A stretch of 64,000 nucleotides of DNA from CAYWXK01 sp964462515. Lineage in GTDB: Bacteria > Planctomycetota > Phycisphaerae > Sedimentisphaerales > Anaerobacaceae. Position numbers and translations under genes: made by a program. Where the stretch lies: positions 62,001 through 126,000 of the forward strand of contig CAYWXK010000002.1 of the NCBI GenBank assembly GCA_964462515.1. The letters run 5' to 3'. Below are positions 1 through 7,716 of this stretch, piece after piece; position 1 is the stretch's first letter; every line of letters starts with the position of its first letter. A model generated the notes under the pieces. The model worked only from the letters and a program-made list of their open reading frames with translations, searched no databases and had not been told where the DNA came from.

Positions 1-803
1 AAATCGCCGCCGCTCGTATGGGCGAATATGAGCAGTTCTCCTTCAAGGGCTGGAACAATGAAATAGTTTACGGCTATGTCTTCAAGCTCATCGACTTTGA
101 CCCTGGCAAGAAATACCCCGTCGCCTTTTTGATTCACGGCGGCCCACAAGGCTCTTTTTCCAACACCTTCCACTACCGTTGGAACCCGCAATGTTTTGTC
201 GGAGCAGGTTACGCAGTGGTTATGGTTGATTTCCACGGCTCAACCGGTTATGGCCAGACCTTCACCGATTCCATTCGCGGCGACTGGGGCGGCAAACCCC
301 TCGAAGACCTCAAGAAAGGCCTCGCCGCCGCCCTGCAGCGTTACTCTTGGATGGATGGTGACAGAGTCGCTGCCCTCGGCGCTTCCTTCGGCGGTTATAT
401 GATTAACTGGATTGCTGGCGCCTGGCCCGATGGCTTCAGATGTCTTGTGAATCACGATGGCAATCTTGATGAACGATTTGCTTATTTTGAAACAGATGAG
501 CTATGGTTTCCAGAGTGGGACCACCTCGGCACGCCCTGGGATAACCCCGCCGGTTATGAAAAGCAAAATCCTGCAAACTTTGTCAAGAATTGGAAAACAC
601 CGATGCTTGTTATCCACGGAGCAAATGATTTTCGCATTCCCGAAACACAGGGCATCGCCACCTTCAACACCCTCCAGCGGCTCGGAATCCCCAGCAAATT
701 ATTATATTTCCCGGATGAGAATCACTGGGTCTTAAAGCCTCAAAACTCCATCCTCTGGCACGAAACCGTCCTCTCCTGGCTCGACCAATGGCTAAAAGAG
801 TAA
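1..803 (+). CDS. S9 family prolyl oligopeptidase, C-terminal part (5' end outside window)
   Basis: This is the C-terminal catalytic alpha/beta-hydrolase domain of a prolyl-oligopeptidase-type serine peptidase, probably a dipeptidyl/acylaminoacyl peptidase acting on short peptides. The frame is open from the first bases of the window, so the ATG at 18 is internal and the N-terminal beta-propeller is missing here. The catalytic triad is visible: Ser in GASFGGY, Asp in HGANDFRIP and His in DENHW. An oxyanion-type HGGPQGSF loop comes early, as in S9 enzymes. The family is clear from these motifs; substrate and location cannot be told because the N-terminus and any signal peptide are cut off. Confidence 0.9.
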   Translation, partial: IAAARMGEYEQFSFKGWNNEIVYGYVFKLIDFDPGKKYPVAFLIHGGPQGSFSNTFHYRWNPQCFVGAGYAVVMVDFHGSTGYGQTFTDSIRGDWGGKPLEDLKKGLAAALQRYSWMDGDRVAALGASFGGYMINWIAGAWPDGFRCLVNHDGNLDERFAYFETDELWFPEWDHLGTPWDNPAGYEKQNPANFVKNWKTPMLVIHGANDFRIPETQGIATFNTLQRLGIPSKLLYFPDENHWVLKPQNSILWHETVLSWLDQWLKE

Positions 804-840
804 GGAATAAGACAGTGAAAAATGCGTTGGTCTAAGTTAT

Positions 841-868
841 TTGACCTGCCGACTGTCTGCGGTATAAT
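841..868 (+). promoter_or_regulatory. Sigma-70 type promoter for coaD
   Basis: TTGACC at 841-846 and TATAAT at 863-868 are separated by 16 bases and lie 36 bases upstream of the coaD start. Only one mismatch in the -35 box. It sits in the gap between the peptidase stop and coaD, so coaD probably has its own promoter. Confidence 0.75.
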
Positions 869-903
869 AGCCCTTAGTTTTTCAGATAAGAAAAGGAGTG
901 CTA

Positions 904-1410
904 ATGGCAAGAAAATTTGTTCGGGCGGTTTTCCCTGGCTCGTTTGACCCGATTACAAACGGGCATTTAGACGTTATCAATCGCGGAATGAAACTCTTCG
1001 ATGAGCTTATCATCGCGGTCGGCAGAAGCCCCATCAAAAATCAGCTCTTCACGCCCGAAGAGCGGGTCGAAATGATAGAAGAAATAATCCGCCGGCGAAA
1101 GCTGCGAGGCATCTCGGTAGAAAGCTTTGAAGGCCTGACAGTAGAATACGCCGCCAAGAAAAAGGCCGATGTCATCCTTCGCGGCCTGCGAAGTCTTACC
1201 GATGTCCAGTACGAGTTTGAGCTTGCGATGACCAACCGCGCCGTAGCCGGCATCGAAACAGTCTTTATTATGACCGGTGAGCAGTACGGCTTTCTCAGTT
1301 CAACCCTGATTCGTGAGGTTGCTTCGCTCGGCGGCGACCTGACAAACCTGATTCCGCCGAACGTCCAGAAACGCCTCAAGGACCGATTTAATAAAAAAAT
1401 AAAGAAATAG
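904..1410 (+). CDS. coaD: Phosphopantetheine adenylyltransferase
   Basis: CoaD catalyses the fourth step of coenzyme A synthesis in the cytoplasm, transferring AMP from ATP to 4'-phosphopantetheine to give dephospho-CoA. The protein (168 residues, normal for the family) has the nucleotidyltransferase signature FPGSFDPITNGHLD with the T/HxGH-type motif near the N-terminus and the second signature LSSTLIRE near residue 135. I chose ATG 904 rather than GTG 898 because AGGAG at 894-898 is then spaced correctly, 5 bases ahead. It has its own promoter upstream. Assignment is secure. Confidence 0.96.
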   Translation: MARKFVRAVFPGSFDPITNGHLDVINRGMKLFDELIIAVGRSPIKNQLFTPEERVEMIEEIIRRRKLRGISVESFEGLTVEYAAKKKADVILRGLRSLTDVQYEFELAMTNRAVAGIETVFIMTGEQYGFLSSTLIREVASLGGDLTNLIPPNVQKRLKDRFNKKIKK

Positions 1411-1450
1411 AATAATTGTCCGATGCCGACGACTCGCAGAAACACTAAAC

Positions 1451-1505
1451 GAGCATCGAGCATCGAGACTTGTCCGCCGTCCGTGTGGCGGAATCGAGCA
1501 TCGAG
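1451..1505. repeat. GAGCATCGAG-type dispersed repeat with GC hairpin
   Basis: The word gagcatcgag occurs in tandem at 1451-1467 and again at 1493-1505. Between them is a small stem-loop, CCGCC (1474-1478) with GGCGG (1487-1491). The same word recurs at 6051-6157, around 20107-20134 and inside mnmE near 6780. It runs up to the start of the next gene and leaves no room for a normal ribosome binding site there. Confidence 0.7.
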
Positions 1506-1507
1506 AT

Positions 1508-1879
1508 ATGTTCACTATAAGTGTCGAAACACATTTTAAGGCTTCGCATAAATTAAATTTGCCGGATGGCTCGAAAGAACCTGCGCACCATCACGATTGG
1601 GTCGTTACCGCTGAAGTCAGCAGCAAAAAACTTAACAATATGGCCATCGTGATGAACTTCCAGAAACTAAAACAGATGCTCGATAGCATCGTTTGTAATT
1701 TCCGTAACGCAGCCCTAAACAAGTTCCGCTATTTTGGGCAGAACAATCCATCGGCCGAGAACGTAGCCAGATACATATTTGAAAAGCTCGACCGTAAGCT
1801 GCCAAAAGGCACCAAACTCGAAAATGTCAAGGTTATTGAAGAGCCTGGCTGCTGGGCTAAATTCAGTAAACTCCGTTAG
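1508..1879 (+). CDS. 6-pyruvoyl-tetrahydropterin synthase family protein, PTPS-III type
   Basis: Small T-fold pterin enzyme of the PTPS/QueD family (123 residues). Zinc ligands are visible as His14 (ASHKL) and the pair His27/His29. The catalytic Cys of QueD (C-x3-HGH) is absent; instead the sequence is EPAHHH, matching the E-x-x-H-x-H signature described for PTPS-III enzymes, which convert 7,8-dihydroneopterin triphosphate to 6-hydroxymethyl-dihydropterin and bypass FolB in folate synthesis. The C-terminal conserved Glu is present (VIEEPGC). So a folate role is more likely than queuosine (inference). folE, which makes the substrate, is at 55.4 kb. The stop codon lies inside a palindrome. A second, different PTPS is at 51919-52716. 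Confidence 0.8.
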   Translation: MFTISVETHFKASHKLNLPDGSKEPAHHHDWVVTAEVSSKKLNNMAIVMNFQKLKQMLDSIVCNFRNAALNKFRYFGQNNPSAENVARYIFEKLDRKLPKGTKLENVKVIEEPGCWAKFSKLR

Positions 1880-2027
1880 AAAGAAGCTTTCTAACGGAAC
1901 TGACACGCGGCTCCGCCTTCGGCGGACAAGTTTAGACCCCGTGTCAGGAGTAGTTATTTTACCCTGTATTGAAACACGGGTCCCGTTACAAAGCTTCTTT
2001 GTAACGGGACGGGGCTTTCTAACGGAG
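1871..2027. repeat. Compound palindromic element, copy 1
   Basis: Nested inverted repeats fill the gap between the PTPS-III gene and mcsA. Arms CCGTTAGAAAG (1873-1883) and CTTTCTAACGG (1887-1897) form one hairpin that includes the upstream stop codon. A second perfect hairpin has 13-base arms at 1981-1993 and 1997-2009. The first arm can also pair with 2015-2027 (CTTTCTAACGGAG), closing the whole element. The outer sequence is the same as the shorter copy at 15168-15202, which lacks the interior. It could act as a terminator or RNA-processing site, or be a small non-autonomous element. Confidence 0.75.
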
Positions 2028-2084
2028 TAAATAAAATCTCTTACAGCAATTTCATAAATTTGACGATATTTTAAGCAGGATTTC

Positions 2085-2093
2085 TGGTATAAT
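2085..2093 (+). promoter_or_regulatory. Extended -10 promoter element before mcsA
   Basis: TGGTATAAT is a full extended -10 (TGn + TATAAT). A TTGACG at 2060-2065 is 22 bases upstream, too far for a normal -35, so the extended -10 probably does the work. The predicted start of transcription is only about 8-10 bases before the mcsA ATG at 2109, implying a very short leader with no Shine-Dalgarno. Confidence 0.55.
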
Positions 2094-2108
2094 ATCTATT
2101 GGTGTAAT

Positions 2109-2606
2109 ATGCAGTGTCAGATTTGTAACAAAAATGAGGCGACTATTCACCTGACGGAAATCTCCGATGGCATCCGCTCGGAGATGCACCTGTGCGAGCT
2201 CTGCGCCCACGAGCAGGGTATCGCCATCAAGACCAACATCCCGATAAATGAGTTGTTAAGCGGCTTGCTCGCCGCCCAGCCGAGTGATGACCAGCTTTTC
2301 CTAAACGCAGATAAACAGCTTGCTTGCCCACACTGCGGCTTCACGCTCGAACAATTCCGCAAGGAGCCGCTTCTGGGCTGTCCCTATGATTACGAGGTCT
2401 TTGAAAAATCGCTTCTGCCCATTATCGAAAGAGCTCACAACGGAAAAACAACCCACTGCGGCAAAGTCCCTTCAAAGATACCTCGAGATGCAAAAAAACA
2501 ATTAGAGCTTCTAAACCTCCGCCAGCAGCTGGATACCGCGGTGCAGAGCGAAGACTACGAGCAGGCCGCTAAATTGCGAGACCAGATAAATCAAATAGAC
2601 AAATAA
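2109..2606 (+). CDS. mcsA: McsA-like zinc-binding activator of protein arginine kinase
   Basis: McsA is the zinc-binding partner that activates McsB, the protein arginine kinase marking proteins for ClpCP degradation. The 165-residue protein has several Cys pairs (CQIC at residues 3-6, CELC near 29, CPHC near 73, then further Cys) and ends in a UVR-type helical motif (EDYEQAAKLRDQINQI), the standard McsA layout. mcsB follows 35 bases later on the same strand. No ctsR or clpC is next to it, unlike the Bacillus operon. A nearly leaderless transcript is predicted from the extended -10 upstream. Confidence 0.88.
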   Translation: MQCQICNKNEATIHLTEISDGIRSEMHLCELCAHEQGIAIKTNIPINELLSGLLAAQPSDDQLFLNADKQLACPHCGFTLEQFRKEPLLGCPYDYEVFEKSLLPIIERAHNGKTTHCGKVPSKIPRDAKKQLELLNLRQQLDTAVQSEDYEQAAKLRDQINQIDK

Positions 2607-2641
2607 AGACTATACAAAATACCGGATACGAACGACCAAAT

Positions 2642-3766
2642 ATGAAACTGACCGATTTAAGTAGTGACATAAACGAATGGTTTGGCGGCTCAGGCCCGCT
2701 GGCCGACATCGTTGTATCCTCACGCGTCCGACTGGCAAGAAACTTAGCCGGCCACAAATTCCTCTCCAACTGCTCCAACACCGAAAAGGCCGAAATCCTC
2801 AAAAAGCTCAGGGACGTCCTGATGTCTCTTAACTTGGGCGACAAAGTCTTCTACTTAAGCATCGATAAGGCCCCCGCCCTCGACAAACACTTGCTTGTCG
2901 AACGGCACCTCATCAGTAGAAATCACGCCTTCGGAAAAGGCCCCAGAGGCGCCATCATCGCTAATCGCGAATCCTTCACCGCTATGATTAACGAAGAGGA
3001 CCACCTGCGATTACAGGTCCTCAAAGCCGGCTGCCAGCTTTCCGAATGCGCCAGGCAAATAAACCACATCGATGATATGATAGAGCAAAAGCTCGATTAC
3101 TCCTTCAGCCCTCGCTACGGTTACCTGACCGCCTGCCCGACAAACCTGGGCACCGGTATCCGCGTCTCCGTGATGCTGCACCTGCCGGCACTTAAAATTA
3201 CAGGCCAGATAGAAAAATTCTTAAACGCCACCAGAGATATGAACCTCGCCGTCCGTGGGCTGTTTGGCGAAGGCACCGAGGCCGCCAGTGACTTATATCA
3301 GTTATCGAATCAGGTAACACTCGGCGTCTCAGAGGACTCTATTGTCTCAGAGTTCGAGAACGCCATTATTCCTGAGGTGGTCGAATATGAAAATACCGCC
3401 AGAAACCAGTTGCTTGCCAACCAGCCCGACATACTCGATGACAAAATCTCCCGCGCGATGGCGCTTTTGCAAAATGCCAAGCTGATAAGCTCGCAGGAGG
3501 CATTATTTTTATTAAGTCACCTTCGGCTGGGCCTCAATATGCACAAATATATGGGTGCCTCAACCCCGGCGATAAGCAGACTCTGCTCTCTTGGAAGCAG
3601 CGACTCAGAGGCAGACCCAGGCCTTTCCGTCAGAACCATAAATCGCCTCTTTATGTTGACCCTGCCCGCCCATCTGCAGCTAAATTACGGGAAGCCCCTC
3701 GACGCCACCCACAGAGATGTGCTTCGCGCCAAAATCATCCGCTCCGCACTTGGCCAGACCTCGTAA
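2642..3766 (+). CDS. mcsB: Protein arginine kinase
   Basis: McsB phosphorylates arginine residues on proteins, tagging them for ClpCP and regulating stress repressors. The 374-residue protein is a guanidino-phosphotransferase: SSRVRLARN near residue 26-34, the acidic NEEDHLRLQ near 118, and the catalytic-site motif CPTNLGTG with Cys165. Length matches the family (about 360). It forms a pair with mcsA and lies upstream of dnaK, a protein-quality-control context. Upstream sequence shows no strong ribosome binding site, so translation may depend on mcsA. Family assignment is secure; coupling to a ClpC elsewhere in the genome is inferred. Confidence 0.93.
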   Translation: MKLTDLSSDINEWFGGSGPLADIVVSSRVRLARNLAGHKFLSNCSNTEKAEILKKLRDVLMSLNLGDKVFYLSIDKAPALDKHLLVERHLISRNHAFGKGPRGAIIANRESFTAMINEEDHLRLQVLKAGCQLSECARQINHIDDMIEQKLDYSFSPRYGYLTACPTNLGTGIRVSVMLHLPALKITGQIEKFLNATRDMNLAVRGLFGEGTEAASDLYQLSNQVTLGVSEDSIVSEFENAIIPEVVEYENTARNQLLANQPDILDDKISRAMALLQNAKLISSQEALFLLSHLRLGLNMHKYMGASTPAISRLCSLGSSDSEADPGLSVRTINRLFMLTLPAHLQLNYGKPLDATHRDVLRAKIIRSALGQTS

Positions 3767-4009
3767 CCCGTTGCTCGTCCGCTGAAGGCAGATTCGTATT
3801 TCGTATTGCCTCGTGTGTCGAAGTCCTCGAATATCGTAAATTGAAAATTCTACCCCCTATACGCTAAACGCTGTCCGCTATACTCTGTCCCTTGTCTGCC
3901 AAAATGGCACAAAAACGTCCATAAAAACATCCGGAAAACTCTCACAAATAACCCTTAAGTTCCTTGATTAGAAATAGTTACGCTGCCTTTACAATACCCA
4001 CTACTTAGC
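3767..4009. other. Intergenic region between mcsB and the dnaK promoter
   Basis: No gene seen. It holds low-complexity words related to repeats elsewhere in the window, notably ctatacgctaaacgctg and a variant near 3857-3883, comparable to the 14-bp tandem repeat at 20067-20106. I looked for a CIRCE inverted repeat (HrcA operator) and did not find one. Confidence 0.5.
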
Positions 4010-4025
4010 TGGCACAGCTTTTGCA
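4010..4025 (+). promoter_or_regulatory. Sigma-54 (RpoN) promoter of dnaK
   Basis: TGGCACAGCTTTTGCA matches the sigma-54 consensus TGGCACRNNNNTTGCW at every defined position, with the -24 GG at 4011-4012 and the -12 GC at 4023-4024 in correct spacing. Transcription would start near 4036, leaving a 50-base leader to the dnaK ATG at 4086. Such promoters need an AAA+ enhancer-binding activator, whose gene is not in this window. Confidence 0.75.
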
Positions 4026-4085
4026 TATCCACAACACAAAAGGTTTGTGCGCATTCACGACTGTAAAATCGAAAGGAAGTTTAAT

Positions 4086-6038
4086 ATGGCTACTAACAAA
4101 ATAATCGGAATTGACCTCGGAACGACATTTTCGGTAGTTTCCGTGATGGAAGGCTCCTCGCCGAAGGTGCTGATTAACTCTTCCGGCTCGCGCCTCACCC
4201 CCTCTGTGGTTGGCTTTACGGACAAAGGCGAAAGACTCGTCGGCCAAATCGCAAAGCACCAGCAGGTAACCAATCCTGAAAACACCGTATTCTCAATCAA
4301 ACGCTTTATGGGCCGGCGTCATAAAGAAGTCGCCGAAGAGGAAAAAATTGTCCCTTACAAAATCACCGGCGGAGCGGATGAGCTGGTAAAGGTCGGCGTC
4401 CGTAACAAGGAATACACACCTCCGGAAATATCAGCAATGGTCCTCCAGGACCTCAAAAAAACCGCTGAGGACTATCTGGGCGATAAAGTCACCGATGCCG
4501 TCATCACCGTCCCGGCTTATTTCAATGACTCCCAGCGACAGGCAACAAAAGATGCCGGCACAATAGCAGGACTCAACGTCCGCAGAATCATAAATGAGCC
4601 GACCGCAGCAGCCCTCGCTTATGGTGTCGAAAAGAAAAAAGACCAGAAGGTTGCAGTATTCGACTTCGGCGGCGGAACATTCGATATCTCCGTCCTCGAC
4701 ATCGGCGGATTCGGCGAGGAAGGTGGCGTCCTCGAAGTCCTCAGCACCAACGGCGACACCCATCTGGGCGGCGATGACCTCGATGCAGTTTTGATAAATT
4801 ACCTCGCCGATGAGTTCAAAAAGAAAGAGGGAATTGACCTTCGCAAGGACCCGATGGCACACCAGCGGCTCAAGGAAGCCTCTGAAAAGGCAAAATGCGA
4901 ATTGAGCACTCAGCTTGAAGCTACAATCAATCTTCCCTTTATCACAGCCGACGCCTCAGGCCCAAAACATCTTCAGATGACCATCACCCGCAGCAAATTT
5001 GAGTCCCTCGTTGACCACGTTTTCGACCGCCTCAAAGCACCCTGTTACAATGCAATGGAGGACGCAAAATTAACACCAAAAGACATCCACGAGGTCCTTC
5101 TTGTCGGCGGCTCCACAAGAATTCCGAAAGTCCAGCAAATCGCCAGAGAAATCTTCAACAAAGAACCAAACAAGAGCCTCAATCCCGATGAGGTTGTTGC
5201 CATCGGTGCCGCCATACAAGGCGCAGTCCTCGCCGGCGACACCGGCGTCAAAGACATCCTGCTCTTGGACGTAACGCCCCTTTCGCTCGGCGTCGAAACC
5301 CTGGGCAACGTTATGACAAGGCTCATCGAACGCAACACCACTATTCCAACATCCAAAAAAGAAATATTCTCCACTGCTGCCGACAATCAGACCTCGGTCC
5401 AAATCCACGTCCTGCAGGGCGAGCGAGATTTCGCCAACGATAACCGCACGCTCGGCAGGTTCGAGCTTACAGGCATCCCGCCTGCTCCACGTGGCATCTC
5501 GCAAATTGAGGTCGCATTCGACATCGATGCCAACGGCATCTTGAACGTCTCGGCCAAAGACCTCGCAACCAGCAAGCAGCAGTCCATCGTGATTAAATCC
5601 AGCTCCGGTCTTAGCGAGCAGGAAGTTGACAAGATGAAAAAGGATGCCGAGGCCCACTCCGAGGAAGATAAAAAGAGAAGGCAGGTCGTTGACCTCAAGA
5701 ACCAGGCCGACCAGTTGATTTACTCGACAGAAAAAACGCTCAAAGAGCACGGCGACAAGGTTTCCTCTGCTACTCGCGGCAAAATCGAAAACGCAGTCAA
5801 CAACCTCAAAGAAGCCGTAAAAGGCGAAGATGCCAGCGCAATAAGAAAGGCCATCGACAACCTCGGCGACGCAGGCCAGGAGCTCGGCAAAACACTTTAC
5901 GAAGAGGCAGCCAAAAAGCAGGCAGCTTCCGCCTCTGGTCCTGCCGAACAGCCTCCTCCACCTCCTGAAGGCGAGGTCAGAAGAAAAAAAGGCGGCGACG
6001 ATGTAATCGACGCAGAATTCGAAGCCAAAGACAAGTAA
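4086..6038 (+). CDS. dnaK: Molecular chaperone DnaK (Hsp70)
   Basis: DnaK is the cytoplasmic ATP-dependent Hsp70 that binds and refolds unfolded proteins with DnaJ and GrpE. The 650-residue protein shows the ATPase signatures IGIDLGTTFSVVSV, VFDFGGGTFDISVLD and NEPTAAALAYG, and a typical substrate domain and lid ending in an acidic tail (DDVIDAEFEAKDK). I start at ATG 4086 because AAAGGAAG at 4072-4079 precedes it; the in-frame GTG at 4047 would add 13 unrelated residues. dnaJ and grpE are not adjacent. A sigma-54 type promoter lies just upstream, which is unusual for dnaK. The reverse-strand 346-codon frame over its 3' half is a shadow. Confidence 0.98.
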   Translation: MATNKIIGIDLGTTFSVVSVMEGSSPKVLINSSGSRLTPSVVGFTDKGERLVGQIAKHQQVTNPENTVFSIKRFMGRRHKEVAEEEKIVPYKITGGADELVKVGVRNKEYTPPEISAMVLQDLKKTAEDYLGDKVTDAVITVPAYFNDSQRQATKDAGTIAGLNVRRIINEPTAAALAYGVEKKKDQKVAVFDFGGGTFDISVLDIGGFGEEGGVLEVLSTNGDTHLGGDDLDAVLINYLADEFKKKEGIDLRKDPMAHQRLKEASEKAKCELSTQLEATINLPFITADASGPKHLQMTITRSKFESLVDHVFDRLKAPCYNAMEDAKLTPKDIHEVLLVGGSTRIPKVQQIAREIFNKEPNKSLNPDEVVAIGAAIQGAVLAGDTGVKDILLLDVTPLSLGVETLGNVMTRLIERNTTIPTSKKEIFSTAADNQTSVQIHVLQGERDFANDNRTLGRFELTGIPPAPRGISQIEVAFDIDANGILNVSAKDLATSKQQSIVIKSSSGLSEQEVDKMKKDAEAHSEEDKKRRQVVDLKNQADQLIYSTEKTLKEHGDKVSSATRGKIENAVNNLKEAVKGEDASAIRKAIDNLGDAGQELGKTLYEEAAKKQAASASGPAEQPPPPPEGEVRRKKGGDDVIDAEFEAKDK

Positions 6039-6050
6039 CCGAAAAAGACT

Positions 6051-6157
6051 GATGCTCGATGCTGGATACTCGAAGCACGATACGAACCTTGGCCGCCGGC
6101 AGGCGAGCATCGAGGTTTATCTGCCGGAGGCAGAATCGAGTTACGAGAATCGAGATT
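6051..6157. repeat. Cluster of degenerate ATCGAG-type repeats between dnaK and mnmE
   Basis: The gap between the convergent dnaK and mnmE genes consists almost wholly of variants of (a/g)atcgag, with gccgccggc and gccggaggc GC-rich words interspersed. The same words occur at 1451-1505. Possible role as a transcription end between convergent genes; no simple T-tailed terminator is visible. Confidence 0.6.
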
Positions 6158-7620
6158 CATTTTCCTATACAGAATCGGCTGAATATCCTCTCTAAAATCT
6201 GGTCATCAATCCGACCTTCAACAGGCTGACCAATATCACAAATCGCTTGATACGCAGCTCGAATCTCCACTGCTGCAACTTCATCATTGCCCGCTTCAAC
6301 TTCATTGATTGCCTCATCGATATTTCCAATCGCCTCGATGACAGCCTGTCTATGCCGGATTGTTAATCCAATAGCTTCCTGTCCGCCCTCCGAAAACCGC
6401 CGGCCCCTACCTTTTGCTCCGCTGCCAAATGCCAGCTCGATTATATTTCTATCGATTACCTGCCGCAACTGTTCAATCCCGCTGTCGTTTTTCACAGATA
6501 TTGCTAAAAAATCTGTGCCAAACAATTTATTTAGTTTAGCAAGCCGGCCGGCCAGGATTTTTACCGGCAGCAAATCCGACTTTGTCGCCACAGGTATCAA
6601 AACCTTTGGCTTTATAAGCTGGCATATCGAAACATCCTCCGACCAATCCTCTTTTGCTATATCAACGCAAAATATAACAATGGAACTGCTTCGCAGCGCT
6701 CCGATAGCAGCACCTTGTGCTAATTCATCAAGAATCGAGAGTCGCTCGTCCGGAGTAGCACAATCGAAGTCGGAAGTATCCGGTATCGAGCATCGAGTTA
6801 GTCCTGCACAATCAAACAGCACGCATCTGCAATGTCGTAGTGTCAGCAGCCCCGTCAGGACATCTCTTGTAGTTTTGCGCTCATCCGAGACGATGCTTCT
6901 TTCCTGGCCAAGCAGTTTGTTCAATAGACTGCTCTTACCGGCGTTTGGTGCACCGGCAATCCCCACAGCTGGCAAATCAACCACTGATTCGTAACTTATG
7001 CTTCCGGAAAGCAACTGCTCGAGCTGCTCTTTTATCACTTCGAGTCTCTCGACCGCTCTCTGTCGAGTTACTAATTCGATATCCTCGCCGCTAAAGTCCA
7101 GTCCTGCCTCGATTAAGCTAAGGCAATCCATCATCGCCGATAGCACCTTCGCTGTCGTTTCGGACAATCTGCCGCTAAGCAGTTTTTGTGCCGCTGCCAA
7201 CTGAAACGCATTGGAGCTGACAACCACTTCGTTCACCGCTTCCGCCTGCGCCAAATCTATTTTGCCGTTTAGATATGCCCGCGCAGTGAACTCTCCTGGC
7301 CCGGCCGGTCGAAGCCCTCTGCTTAATAAGTTTTTGAATAACTCCTCGGTTACGGTCCGGTTTGCAAAAAGATGTATTTCAGCAACATCATCGCCGGTAT
7401 AGGACCGCGGAGCCAAAAATAAATATAATATCGCATCAACTTTTAGCCCATCATCAACTATTATGCTGCCGGTTATCAAACCGCTCTTCGCCTCCGTAAT
7501 CATTGGAGTGAAAATCTTTTTGCAGATTCCAACTGTCTCTGGTCCACTGATGCGAACAATCACTCGCGGCCCACAACTTGTCGAGCTGACAGCTACAATG
7601 GTGTCACTTAGTTCATACAT
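6157..7620 (-). CDS. mnmE: tRNA uridine-5-carboxymethylaminomethyl(34) synthesis GTPase MnmE
   Basis: MnmE with MnmG modifies the wobble uridine of some tRNAs; GTP hydrolysis in the G domain is required. The 487-residue protein has the folate-binding N-terminal domain, a P-loop GAPNAGKSSL near residue 221-230, DxxG as DCAGL near 266, a TKSD motif for guanine, and the diagnostic C-terminal CIGK. Between DCAGL and the next strand (IVIFCVD) there are 39 residues against about 24 in E. coli, and the extra DNA (about 6730-6800) resembles the dispersed ATCGAG repeats. So switch II is enlarged. It lies 96 bases after yidC on the same strand. Confidence 0.95.
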   Translation of the reverse strand: MYELSDTIVAVSSTSCGPRVIVRISGPETVGICKKIFTPMITEAKSGLITGSIIVDDGLKVDAILYLFLAPRSYTGDDVAEIHLFANRTVTEELFKNLLSRGLRPAGPGEFTARAYLNGKIDLAQAEAVNEVVVSSNAFQLAAAQKLLSGRLSETTAKVLSAMMDCLSLIEAGLDFSGEDIELVTRQRAVERLEVIKEQLEQLLSGSISYESVVDLPAVGIAGAPNAGKSSLLNKLLGQERSIVSDERKTTRDVLTGLLTLRHCRCVLFDCAGLTRCSIPDTSDFDCATPDERLSILDELAQGAAIGALRSSSIVIFCVDIAKEDWSEDVSICQLIKPKVLIPVATKSDLLPVKILAGRLAKLNKLFGTDFLAISVKNDSGIEQLRQVIDRNIIELAFGSGAKGRGRRFSEGGQEAIGLTIRHRQAVIEAIGNIDEAINEVEAGNDEVAAVEIRAAYQAICDIGQPVEGRIDDQILERIFSRFCIGK

Positions 7621-7716
7621 TTTAGGGTTTAGAAGATAAAGAACGGTATTTAGCCCGCCGTTTTAAGGCGGATTGGAACTAATAACTAAAGTCCAACGAC
7701 TATCGACGAAAAGTCG

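Noticed and set aside
3767..4085. CIRCE/HrcA operator before dnaK
   Set aside because: No TTAGCACTC-N9-GAGTGCTAA or close variant found in the region.
5070..6110. 346-codon frame on the minus strand over dnaK
   Set aside because: Antisense shadow of dnaK; composition mirrors dnaK codons and no family motif is present.
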